Source: Faecalibacterium sp. UBA1819
GTDB lineage: Bacteria; Bacillota; Clostridia; Oscillospirales; Ruminococcaceae
Direction of reading: 5' to 3'
Assembly: GCA_002315015.1 (NCBI GenBank)
Contig: DCEX01000022.1
Location: forward strand, 71,319-128,489
Length of the DNA: 57,171 nt
Positions 50,255 to 57,171 of the stretch are shown piece after piece. The notes beneath the pieces are model-generated. The model made no database searches. It was not told the origin of the DNA and saw nothing but the letters and a program-made list of their open reading frames with translations. Each line of letters opens with the position of its first letter. Within the stretch, counting starts at the first letter, position 1. The translations under genes were made by a program, and so were the position numbers.

Positions 50255-50812
50255 ATGGGCATACTCACATGTGCGATAACAGGTTATCGACCTTCTCGTT
50301 TTCGCTTTAAGTATAATGAGAATAATAAGGATTGCAAACGAATCAAACGGCGCATGGAAGAGCAATTATCTCTTTTGTATCAAAAAGGAGTGCACCATTT
50401 CATTGTCGGAGGCGCCTTGGGCGTTGATATGTGGGCTGGGGAAATACTGTTAGCGATGAAGGAAAAGTCCGAGTTCTCTGAAATCAAGCTCACAATGGCA
50501 TTGCCGTTTGAGGGATATGATGTGGACTGGGATCGGGTCAGCCGAGAAAGAAAAAATCAAATTCAAAAGCAGGCAGAGGTATTGGTTATCGGAAAAGAAC
50601 CAGGAACTCCGAGTTATACGAAACGAAATCATTTTATGGTAGACCATGCCGATATTGTATTGGCAGTTTATGATAATGACCGAAAGATAAGAAGTGGAAC
50701 TGCTTTAACCGTACGCTATGCCGAGCGTAAAGAACGCCCCGTGATTTTAATTCATCCGGACAATGGAAAAGTATGTTGCATAGGTTCATCGAACACTTTT
50801 CTTGAAAATTAA
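50255..50812 (+). CDS. SLOG-superfamily protein (YpsA/DUF1273-like, module 2)
   Basis: This 185-aa paralogue of the module 1 SLOG protein has CAITGYRPSRF, FIVGGALGVDMWAGE and the late SGTALTVRYAERKERPV segment. The VDMWAGE block is shared with module 1 (VDLWAGE). The function of this subfamily is not settled; ligand sensing in stress or defence is proposed for SLOG proteins. The ATG at 50255 follows AAGGTGG. Confidence 0.85.
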   Translation: MGILTCAITGYRPSRFRFKYNENNKDCKRIKRRMEEQLSLLYQKGVHHFIVGGALGVDMWAGEILLAMKEKSEFSEIKLTMALPFEGYDVDWDRVSRERKNQIQKQAEVLVIGKEPGTPSYTKRNHFMVDHADIVLAVYDNDRKIRSGTALTVRYAERKERPVILIHPDNGKVCCIGSSNTFLEN

Positions 50813-50990
50813 ATTCAAAATTTCAGAACATTCTGTGTAAATAGCAGGTGTTTTTGGTTTTGTATAGACGCTTCATCGAGTTGTATTTTAATTGTTAAAT
50901 GATTAACTCAATTTATACAAAGTTATTCATTTTTTTGGGAAATCTGGTATACTGAAAAAGTGCGACATGTACAAGAAATGAGGCGAAATA

Positions 50991-51683
50991 ATGAGTCGGA
51001 TTTTAGTTGTAGAAGACGACCTCGCGCTTAGCGCGGGGCTTTGCTTTGAATTAGACTCAGGTGGATATATTTCCGTATCTGCCTATACATATCAGAAAGC
51101 ACTCCAGCTGGTAAAGGAAGACAAGTTTGATCTTGCACTATTGGATGTAAACCTGCCGGACGGAAACGGTTTTGACTTGTGCAAAGAAATCAAGTCGTTG
51201 CACCCTGAGCTGCCGGTGATCTTCCTTACGGCCAATGACCTGGAGCAGAATGTGTTGGATGGCTTCGACCTGGGAGCCGAGGATTATGTGACTAAACCCT
51301 TTAGCATGAAGATTCTGCTGCGCCGGGTGGAGGCAGTTCTGCGCCGGGCCGGGTCAAGCAAAGCGGAAGAATCCAGCCAACGTTGGAGTGATGGCTTTCT
51401 TACACTGGACTTTGGAGCCTTGACTGCCCAGCAAAGCGGTGAGACTCTTACCATCACACCCAATGAATATAAGCTGTTGAGGGTACTTACTGAAAACGCC
51501 GGGAATATTCTGACCCGCCAAATTCTGTTGGAACGGCTGTGGGATAGCGGTGGCAATTTTATTGATGATCATACCCTCACTGTAACTATGAATCGCCTGC
51601 GCGCCAAGATAGAGGACGATGCTCACTTCTATATCCAGACGGTACGGGGTATGGGATACATCTGGAAAGGGGTTCAGCGATGA
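50991..51683 (+). CDS. OmpR-family response regulator
   Basis: This 230-aa regulator has a receiver domain with VEDD, the phospho-acceptor in LALLDVNLPDGNG and KPF, then a winged-helix domain (ITPNEYKLLRVLTENAGNILTR, ending VRGMGYIWK). It overlaps the kinase start by 4 bases and resembles regulators of BceAB-type peptide-resistance pumps. A TGGTATACT -10 box lies at 50945-50953. Confidence 0.93.
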   Translation: MSRILVVEDDLALSAGLCFELDSGGYISVSAYTYQKALQLVKEDKFDLALLDVNLPDGNGFDLCKEIKSLHPELPVIFLTANDLEQNVLDGFDLGAEDYVTKPFSMKILLRRVEAVLRRAGSSKAEESSQRWSDGFLTLDFGALTAQQSGETLTITPNEYKLLRVLTENAGNILTRQILLERLWDSGGNFIDDHTLTVTMNRLRAKIEDDAHFYIQTVRGMGYIWKGVQR

Positions 51684-52702
51684 AAGCTCGGTGTGCAGGT
51701 GTATTTTATGTCCTGTTGGGTTTGATGTCTGTTAGTCTGTTTGGATTGCTTCTTTGGATGCTCTGGGAGTTTGTCCCCCGTGCGTCAGTTCGTTATGGCC
51801 TGTTGGCGGTGTGCGGAGGAATTTTTCTGGTAGCGGGCCTCTGGATTATTCTCCAACGCAGACAAATCGGACTGTTTGCAGACGATGTGTGCGAAACGAT
51901 TGACGCAGCGATTGCAGGTCGGCAGCCTGAGAATTTTCACCCCTACGAGGACTCTCTGACTTCCAAGGTACAGGGCAAGCTGATGCAGTATTACGACATT
52001 ATGCATGAAGGCCGTCTGCAAAGCCAGCGGGACAAAGAAACTCTACAAAGCCTGGTCAGCGACATTTCCCATCAGGTCAAAACACCTGTTGCAAATCTCA
52101 AACTATATACTGGAATCCTCCAGAAGCCGGAATTGCCGGAAGAAAAGCGAGTGCTATTTGTTGCCACTATGGATGAACAGATCAACAAGCTGGATTTTCT
52201 GATGCAGTCGCTGATCAAAATGTCCCGATTGGAAACGGGGACCTTTGTACTTACCCCTGCGGAAGCTCGCCTGGGTGACACCATAGCCCAAGCTATGAGC
52301 ACGGTTTGGGCCAAAGCAGAAAAGAAACAGATCGAGCTAACCGTAGACTGTGCGCCGGAAATCATGGTGCAGCACGATTCCAAATGGACTGCGGAAGCCA
52401 TCGGGAATATTCTGGATAACGCCGTCAAATACACCCCGGCGGGTGGACGAATCGCTATCACAGTGCGCCCCTGGCAGTTCTACACCCGTATCGATATCAC
52501 CGATACCGGCATTGGAATCCCAGAGGAGCACTACAACGATGTGTTCCAGCGTTTCTATCGTGCCCAGGAAGTGGCTGCCGAGGAAGGTGTGGGACTTGGC
52601 TTGTATCTGGCTAACGGCATTGTTACTCGCCAAAAGGGGTACATCAGTGTCAAGTCAACGGTTGGAGTGGGGACAACCTTCTCTGTATACTTGTTAAGCT
52701 AA
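51680..52702 (+). CDS. Sensor histidine kinase
   Basis: This 340-aa kinase has two membrane helices in the first 60 residues with almost no outside loop, like intramembrane-sensing kinases of BceS type. The H-box is SDISHQVKTPVANL, the N-box AIGNILDNAVKYTP and the G-boxes DTGIGIPEEH and GVGLGLYLANG. It is encoded between its regulator and an ABC pump, which fits sensing through the transporter. Confidence 0.92.
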   Translation: MKARCAGVFYVLLGLMSVSLFGLLLWMLWEFVPRASVRYGLLAVCGGIFLVAGLWIILQRRQIGLFADDVCETIDAAIAGRQPENFHPYEDSLTSKVQGKLMQYYDIMHEGRLQSQRDKETLQSLVSDISHQVKTPVANLKLYTGILQKPELPEEKRVLFVATMDEQINKLDFLMQSLIKMSRLETGTFVLTPAEARLGDTIAQAMSTVWAKAEKKQIELTVDCAPEIMVQHDSKWTAEAIGNILDNAVKYTPAGGRIAITVRPWQFYTRIDITDTGIGIPEEHYNDVFQRFYRAQEVAAEEGVGLGLYLANGIVTRQKGYISVKSTVGVGTTFSVYLLS

Positions 52703-52757
52703 AATTATTTTTCAGAAAAAGAGAGAATCGCATTAAGCGCGAGAGAGGAATCTACAC

Positions 52758-53423
52758 ATGGACATTGTAACAGTACAAAATTTGCATAAAACCTTCGGCA
52801 AAGGCGAAAATGCGGTACACGCCTTGGCCGGTATCGACCTTTCCATTGAAAAGGGAAAATTCACCGCCATTATTGGCGCTTCCGGCTCCGGCAAAACCAC
52901 TTTGCTCAACATGATGGGTGGACTGGACACCCCCGATGAGGGCGAAGTTGTAGTGGACGGCGTGAAGCTGTCTGGCCTCAAGGAAAAGGAACTGGCGGTA
53001 TTTCGCCGCAGTAAGGTGGGATTCGTTTACCAGAGTTTCAATCTGGTGCCCACCCTTACCGTGAAGGAAAATATCTTGTTTCCCTTGAGTCTGGCCGGGT
53101 CCACGCCCGATCCCACCTTCTTTGCGGAAATCATGGAACTACTGCATCTGCAAGACCGACTGAATGCTTTTCCCCATGAGCTTTCCGGTGGCGGGCAGCA
53201 GCGAGTAGCCATTGCCCGAGCACTGATTGCTAAACCCGCTATCGTTCTGGCCGACGAACCCACCGGCAATTTGGATTCCAAAAGCGGACAGAATGTACTG
53301 GGATTGCTGAAGCTGTCGGTGGAAACCTACCATCAAACGTTGGTAATGATTACTCACAATCTGGAGATCGCCCAGATGGCGGATCGGGTTATCCGCATCG
53401 AAGACGGCCGCATCCGTGCATAA
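52758..53423 (+). CDS. ABC transporter ATP-binding protein (BceA/MacB type)
   Basis: This 221-aa ATPase has Walker [10 protein letters not shown], a signature [15 protein letters not shown], Walker [13 protein letters not shown] and the H-loop MITHN. It is a typical short ATPase for an FtsX-type permease. It starts 55 bases after the kinase. Confidence 0.95.
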   Translation: MDIVTVQNLHKTFGKGENAVHALAGIDLSIEKGKFTAIIGASGSGKTTLLNMMGGLDTPDEGEVVVDGVKLSGLKEKELAVFRRSKVGFVYQSFNLVPTLTVKENILFPLSLAGSTPDPTFFAEIMELLHLQDRLNAFPHELSGGGQQRVAIARALIAKPAIVLADEPTGNLDSKSGQNVLGLLKLSVETYHQTLVMITHNLEIAQMADRVIRIEDGRIRA

Positions 53424-53435
53424 GGAGGGCCGACC

Positions 53436-55976
53436 ATGCTTGCGAACAACAACCTGAAGGTCTGCCGTACTCTGGTGACGCGGGACTTCAAATTTCACCC
53501 AGTCAAAAACACTATCCTGATTCTGGCTGCCATGTTGGTGACAGCTCTTTATACATTTGTCTTTCTGTTGGGCAGTTCAGTTGAGGATGGCTTCCTGCTG
53601 AATTACCAATATACATACGGTTCTACCAGCCATATTCTCTATACCGGTCTTACCGACCGGCAGGCGGATACCATAGCCGGAAACGCAAATGTGAAAAGCA
53701 CAGTACGGCTTAGCACGGTGGGGCAAGTCACAGATCCGATGATTGGTCAGCGCGTGGTCAAGCTGGCGGTCACTGACCGAGACTATGCAGAATCAGTATT
53801 GTCTGTTCCTACCACGGGGCAGCTGCCCACACAGCCGGGGGAGATTGCACTGGACGAGTTCACCATGGATTCTTTAGGTGTACTTCGAGAGATCGGCGCA
53901 CCGGTGACAATCCAATGGACTGATCCAGACGGGGATACCCACACCTCGCAATTTTCTCTATGCGGTTGGTGGCTCAGCTCCACCAACTTTACCGAAGCCT
54001 GTGCCTGGATCACAGAGGAAACGGCACAAACGCTGTTGCCTGGCTACGATGACGACGCCGCAGCCAATGTCACCCTCGGTGTTAACCTGCACCAGCCCAA
54101 AGAGCTGGATGTTCAGGCAGAGGAGATTCTGGCCGAGCAGGGCGTGGCCGGAGTCAACTTCACCACCAATCTTGCCTATAACGACGCCAAGCGGGAACAG
54201 GCCAGCGGACAAGCTCGGCCATTTTATCAGCCTGCACTCCTGGTTCTGCTCTGTGGGTATCTGATGGTTTACAGCATCATCCATGTGGCAGCCCGGCGAG
54301 ATCTGATGTACTATGCCGGGCTAAAATCCCTGGGTCTGACGCCCCGCCAGCTTCGGCGCATTTTGCTGGAACAGGGCTGTATTGTTTCCGCTGCGGGCTT
54401 TCTTCCTGGTTGGCTGCTGGGGCTCGGCATTCACTTCTGCATCACCAGTCGGGTGATTACCGGCATGGAGGAGAATCCGGCACTTTATTTCCTCACATGG
54501 CAGCCTTTTGCTGTGGCGGCACTTTGCACACTGGCTACTACGCTGTTGGCATACCTTTTACCAACCATCCGTCTGTCTCGTATGACGCCTGCACAGACCA
54601 TTCTCTCAGCTACTGGCAGGCTGCCAAAGCATGGCCGTAGTTCCGATGGCCGCACGACTTTATCCCGGCTTGCGCTGCGTAGTCTTGGCCGCAGCCGGTG
54701 GCGCACGATACTGTCAGCAATTTCTCTGCTGCTTGCGGTAGTCTTGTTGAGCGGTTCATGGATCATATATTCCAGCATCAAACAGGATCTTTACCTTTCA
54801 GTCATGTCCCCCTGGGATTACAGTCTGGCTGACGGCTCTGCTTATCTGTCGGTGCAGAGGTACAACGAAGCCAACCAGGGCATTACTGAGCAGACTGTGG
54901 ACGAAATAAGAACACGCCCGGAGGTCACAGAGGTAAGTTCGTTAAAAAGCCATGAGATTGCTCTGATAGCCTCCGACGAACTGCGGCAGCGCATCGTGGA
55001 CTATTACAACCAGCCTTATGACGAAACAATGACCCTGCGCGAATCCCAATCCGGTTTCCCGGATTGGTGCGCCGGTGTGGATCGGCTGGAACAGACTGGT
55101 GAGTACACTGGTCTTGTAATCGGGCTGGATGGTGCCTATCTCAACTATGTACTGACAAATTCCCCTTTTACCAGCGGCGAATTTGACGCTGAAGCATTTG
55201 CTTCCGGAGAGTATGTACTGGCGGCAGGCGCTTACCATGACGGCATCTCCACTCCGGCAGCAGGCGAAACAGTTGAGCTGGGTGGACGCACTTTCAAAAT
55301 ACTGGGTTCTGTGATGCACGATGATTCATATCTTAGTGGCTCCAACAGCCCAGAAGCAGCCTTCAGCATTGCCTATCTAATGCCGCCGGAGACTTTTGAA
55401 GAACTGTTTCCTGGTCAGAGCTATCGGCAGTTGGCAGTGGACATTGACCCATCTGTGCAGGATTCCTTTGAGGAATATTTGGATCAGTTTGAACAGGGAA
55501 TCAACCGGGGCGTAGGCATTATCCGCCGCAGTGAGTATGCGGCTAACTTTGAGTCTGCGCGTTTGAATGAGGTTCTTCCTACTCTGGTGGTGGCGCTGGT
55601 GCTGCTGGGTATCGCGCTGATCAACTTCGTGAATATGCTGGTTGTCAAAACAGTGGGCCGCCGTAACGAGTTTGCTGTATATGAAAGCCTGGGGATGACA
55701 CAGAGCCAGCTGCGGCACTTGATGATATTGGAGGGCGTTTTCCACGCTGTTCTGATGGCTGTGGTGTTGGCGCCCGTCACGCTGCTGTTTGCCTGGTTTG
55801 CCATGCCCAGTGTTGTAGAGGCAATGGGCTCCTGGTGTGCGGTTTACACCTTCTCGCTTCTGCCCCTGTGGCTGGTACTGCCGGTTATTTTACTACTGGC
55901 AATCATTGTACCACTTGCTTGCTTGCAATTTATTACCCGAGGCAGCATCACCCAGCGGATGCGACGGGTAGAATGA
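53436..55976 (+). CDS. FtsX-type ABC permease
   Basis: This 846-aa permease has a first helix (TILILAAMLVTALYTFVFLL), a large outside domain (about 50-255), an FtsX block of three helices (about 265-390), a second outside domain (about 440-720) and a last FtsX block (about 720-835: VVALVLLGIALINFVNMLV). This two-block shape fits MacB/Vex/BceB-like exporters. The neighbouring kinase suggests a role against antimicrobial peptides or in lipoprotein trafficking. Confidence 0.92.
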   Translation: MLANNNLKVCRTLVTRDFKFHPVKNTILILAAMLVTALYTFVFLLGSSVEDGFLLNYQYTYGSTSHILYTGLTDRQADTIAGNANVKSTVRLSTVGQVTDPMIGQRVVKLAVTDRDYAESVLSVPTTGQLPTQPGEIALDEFTMDSLGVLREIGAPVTIQWTDPDGDTHTSQFSLCGWWLSSTNFTEACAWITEETAQTLLPGYDDDAAANVTLGVNLHQPKELDVQAEEILAEQGVAGVNFTTNLAYNDAKREQASGQARPFYQPALLVLLCGYLMVYSIIHVAARRDLMYYAGLKSLGLTPRQLRRILLEQGCIVSAAGFLPGWLLGLGIHFCITSRVITGMEENPALYFLTWQPFAVAALCTLATTLLAYLLPTIRLSRMTPAQTILSATGRLPKHGRSSDGRTTLSRLALRSLGRSRWRTILSAISLLLAVVLLSGSWIIYSSIKQDLYLSVMSPWDYSLADGSAYLSVQRYNEANQGITEQTVDEIRTRPEVTEVSSLKSHEIALIASDELRQRIVDYYNQPYDETMTLRESQSGFPDWCAGVDRLEQTGEYTGLVIGLDGAYLNYVLTNSPFTSGEFDAEAFASGEYVLAAGAYHDGISTPAAGETVELGGRTFKILGSVMHDDSYLSGSNSPEAAFSIAYLMPPETFEELFPGQSYRQLAVDIDPSVQDSFEEYLDQFEQGINRGVGIIRRSEYAANFESARLNEVLPTLVVALVLLGIALINFVNMLVVKTVGRRNEFAVYESLGMTQSQLRHLMILEGVFHAVLMAVVLAPVTLLFAWFAMPSVVEAMGSWCAVYTFSLLPLWLVLPVILLLAIIVPLACLQFITRGSITQRMRRVE

Positions 55977-56005
55977 TTTTTATTTAATTGTATGGAGGAT
56001 TTATT

Positions 56006-56461
56006 ATGTTATCGATTTGTGGAACAGAGTGTTGCAAAAACTGTCCGCGTCTGGCTGCGTGTGGTGGATGTAGAGAGGTGAATGGACATCCTTTTGGTGG
56101 TGTATGCGTTGCGGCGGAATGGGTGAAGGCTGGAGGATTGGAAAATCTTGAATACCAGAAACAGCAACTAATTATGGAATTCAATTCCCTGAGAATCGAC
56201 GGGCTACATGTGGAAGATCTCAACTTTCTCAGTGGTTGCTATGTGAATCTGGAATATCAACTTCCAAATGGCTTGCCTGTAAAGCTGCTGGAGGACAACA
56301 AAGTATATCTGGGCAATCAGATTGAGATTCGCGGCAGTGACCGGTGCTATGGCATCATAGGCGATGAAAATTATCTTTTGGTTTGCGAGTATGGATGCAA
56401 CGGCTCTGATCCTGAAATCGTGCTGTATCGAAAGCGAAGCAACGAATTGAGAGAATCCTAA
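56006..56461 (+). CDS. DUF3795-like Cys-rich protein
   Basis: This 151-aa protein starts with a Cys-rich zinc-binding head (CGTECCKNCPRLAACGGC), typical of DUF3795-type proteins. The rest is beta-rich with repeated strand pairs (LLEDNKVYLGNQIEIRG, GDENYLLVCEYGC). I chose the ATG at 56006, 7 bases after TGGAGGA. It shares a base with the next small gene. Confidence 0.7.
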   Translation: MLSICGTECCKNCPRLAACGGCREVNGHPFGGVCVAAEWVKAGGLENLEYQKQQLIMEFNSLRIDGLHVEDLNFLSGCYVNLEYQLPNGLPVKLLEDNKVYLGNQIEIRGSDRCYGIIGDENYLLVCEYGCNGSDPEIVLYRKRSNELRES

Positions 56462-56610
56462 TGGGTTTGCCATTTCGACTTTTTACCGGCGCATATACCT
56501 TTGCTATGATGTCGGTGGCACTGTTCATTCTGACCTGTGGCATCTTGGGAAGAAAGGTCAAAGGCCGCCCAGATAAGTACAGAGTGATAAATTGGAATTT
56601 GCAGGTGTGA
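56461..56610 (+). CDS. Small single-helix membrane protein (49 aa)
   Basis: This 49-aa frame is too short for the usual ORF cutoffs. It has one membrane helix (GAYTFAMMSVALFILTCGIL) and a basic tail (GRKVKGRPDKYR). The ATG overlaps the preceding stop by one base (TAATG), and it stops right before the kinase start. Coupling suggests it is translated. Confidence 0.6.
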   Translation: MGLPFRLFTGAYTFAMMSVALFILTCGILGRKVKGRPDKYRVINWNLQV

Positions 56611-57108
56611 ATGATGAAAACCTTATATATGATTGGTGGCACTATGAGGGTTGGAAAAACAACTGTATGCCAACAACTTAAACGAGATTTACAGAATAGC
56701 GTATTTCTTGACGGAGATTGGTGCTGGGACGCAAGTCCCTTCCAAGTAACCGATGAAACCAAAGCTATGGTGATTGATAATATCTGCTATTTGTTAAACA
56801 ACTTTCTAAAATGTTCTGTATATGAAAACATTATTTTCTGCTGGGTTATGCATGAGCAGAGTATTATCAATTCAATTATTGAAAAGTTAGATACAAAGAA
56901 CTGTGCTGTGAACTGTATCTCACTTGTCGCAAACGAAAAGAGCCTGCGGGACAGATTATCAAATGATGTTGAAAGAGGTATTCGCACTGCGGATATTATT
57001 GAAAGAAGTGCTGCAAGAATACCGCTATATCAAGCACTCAACACCATTAAAATCGATACTAATAAAAAAACTGTGGCTATGATTGTCGATGAAATCAAGC
57101 AGCTGTGA
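56611..57108 (+). CDS. P-loop nucleotide kinase-like protein
   Basis: This 165-aa protein has a P-loop GGTMRVGKTT at residues 8-17 and an acidic SVFLDGDWCWD segment. These are typical of AAA_33/shikimate-kinase-like small kinases. A lid-like helix (SLRDRLSNDVERGIRT) is present. The substrate is unknown. The start is the ATG at 56611 right after the previous stop. Confidence 0.75.
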   Translation: MMKTLYMIGGTMRVGKTTVCQQLKRDLQNSVFLDGDWCWDASPFQVTDETKAMVIDNICYLLNNFLKCSVYENIIFCWVMHEQSIINSIIEKLDTKNCAVNCISLVANEKSLRDRLSNDVERGIRTADIIERSAARIPLYQALNTIKIDTNKKTVAMIVDEIKQL

Positions 57109-57151
57109 TATTGACAACTTCCCATTTATCGAGGAAACAAGGAGGTGGAGC

Positions 57152-57171
57152 ATGGAACTATCCATACAAGA
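57152..57171 (+). CDS. Start of a further gene (cut by the window edge)
   Basis: An ATG at 57152 follows AAGGAGGTGGAG. Only six codons are in the window (MELSIQ), so the product cannot be named. Confidence 0.5.

Larger units (their letters stand above)
6796..57171. mobile_element. Large integrative element (left part; right end not in window)
   Basis: The stretch opens with a Tn916-type integrase and a small excisionase-like gene next to lysS. It then carries nuclease, helicase, primase, PcfJ, PcfK, ligase, ParM and cargo modules, all foreign to a housekeeping neighbourhood. PcfJ and PcfK are named from the conjugative plasmid pCF10, so an ICE or a mobilisable relative is likely. No relaxase, VirD4 or VirB4 gene is inside the window, and the right att site is not visible. 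The left boundary is placed at the end of lysS by inference. Confidence 0.7.

Overview
The window is a piece of a Gram-positive, low-GC-lineage gut-type Clostridia chromosome. Oscillospiraceae (the Faecalibacterium/Subdoligranulum group) is my best guess, from the fairly GC-rich housekeeping genes, strong AGGAGG ribosome binding sites, the SPP1-type portal in a Mu-like element, and the PcfJ/PcfK/LigA-bearing integrative element. No rRNA, tRNA or CRISPR array was seen.

Region 1 (1-6795) is chromosomal backbone: an XRE regulator (minus strand), a histidine phosphatase, an EF-G paralogue with a structured 5' leader, greA with a consensus promoter, and lysS.

Region 2 (about 6800 to the right edge) is a large integrative, probably conjugative, element inserted just after lysS. 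It begins with a Tn916-type integrase and a small excisionase-like gene. A long leader with tandem hairpins follows, then a long plus-strand operon for DNA processing: a basic 50-aa ORF, a YqaJ-type nuclease, a RecD2-type helicase (interrupted), a Rad52-like annealing candidate, a DnaG-like primase, PcfK, PcfJ, an NAD-dependent DNA ligase and several large unknown proteins. No relaxase or type IV secretion gene lies inside the window.

Region 3 (11955-21318) is a 9364-bp Mu-like transposable element nested in the RecD2 gene. Its ends are TG...CA and it is flanked by a perfect 5-bp duplication (GATTG). Removing it restores one continuous 757-codon reading frame. It carries a c-type repressor, a Ner-like regulator, MuA and MuB homologues, a Mor-type activator, a Lar-like zinc protein, a gp27-like protein and a portal. 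It has no large terminase, capsid or tail genes, so it is a deleted transposable prophage or a satellite-like element.

Region 4 (37.7-57.1 kb) is cargo: a VbhA/Fic toxin-antitoxin pair; an AT-rich agr quorum-sensing cassette (agrA, agrC, agrB, agrD) joined to a secreted 175-aa protein, an ABC exporter and a SurA/PrsA-like lipid-side protein; two divergent XRE/SLOG modules with palindromic operators; a BlaI/BlaR1-like pair whose sensor ends in a Cys/His-rich domain instead of a penicillin-binding domain; a ParM/ParR-like partition pair; and a BceRS-BceAB-like two-component/ABC system followed by small genes.

The most interesting candidate system is the agr cassette. It has a complete peptide signal loop, a 16-bp direct repeat with a 21-bp period placed as an AgrA box ahead of agrBD, a four-cysteine secreted effector candidate, and a terminator/anti-terminator-like repeat set ahead of the transporter. 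It sits between a decayed XRE gene fragment and an intact homologue, which suggests it arrived as a unit.
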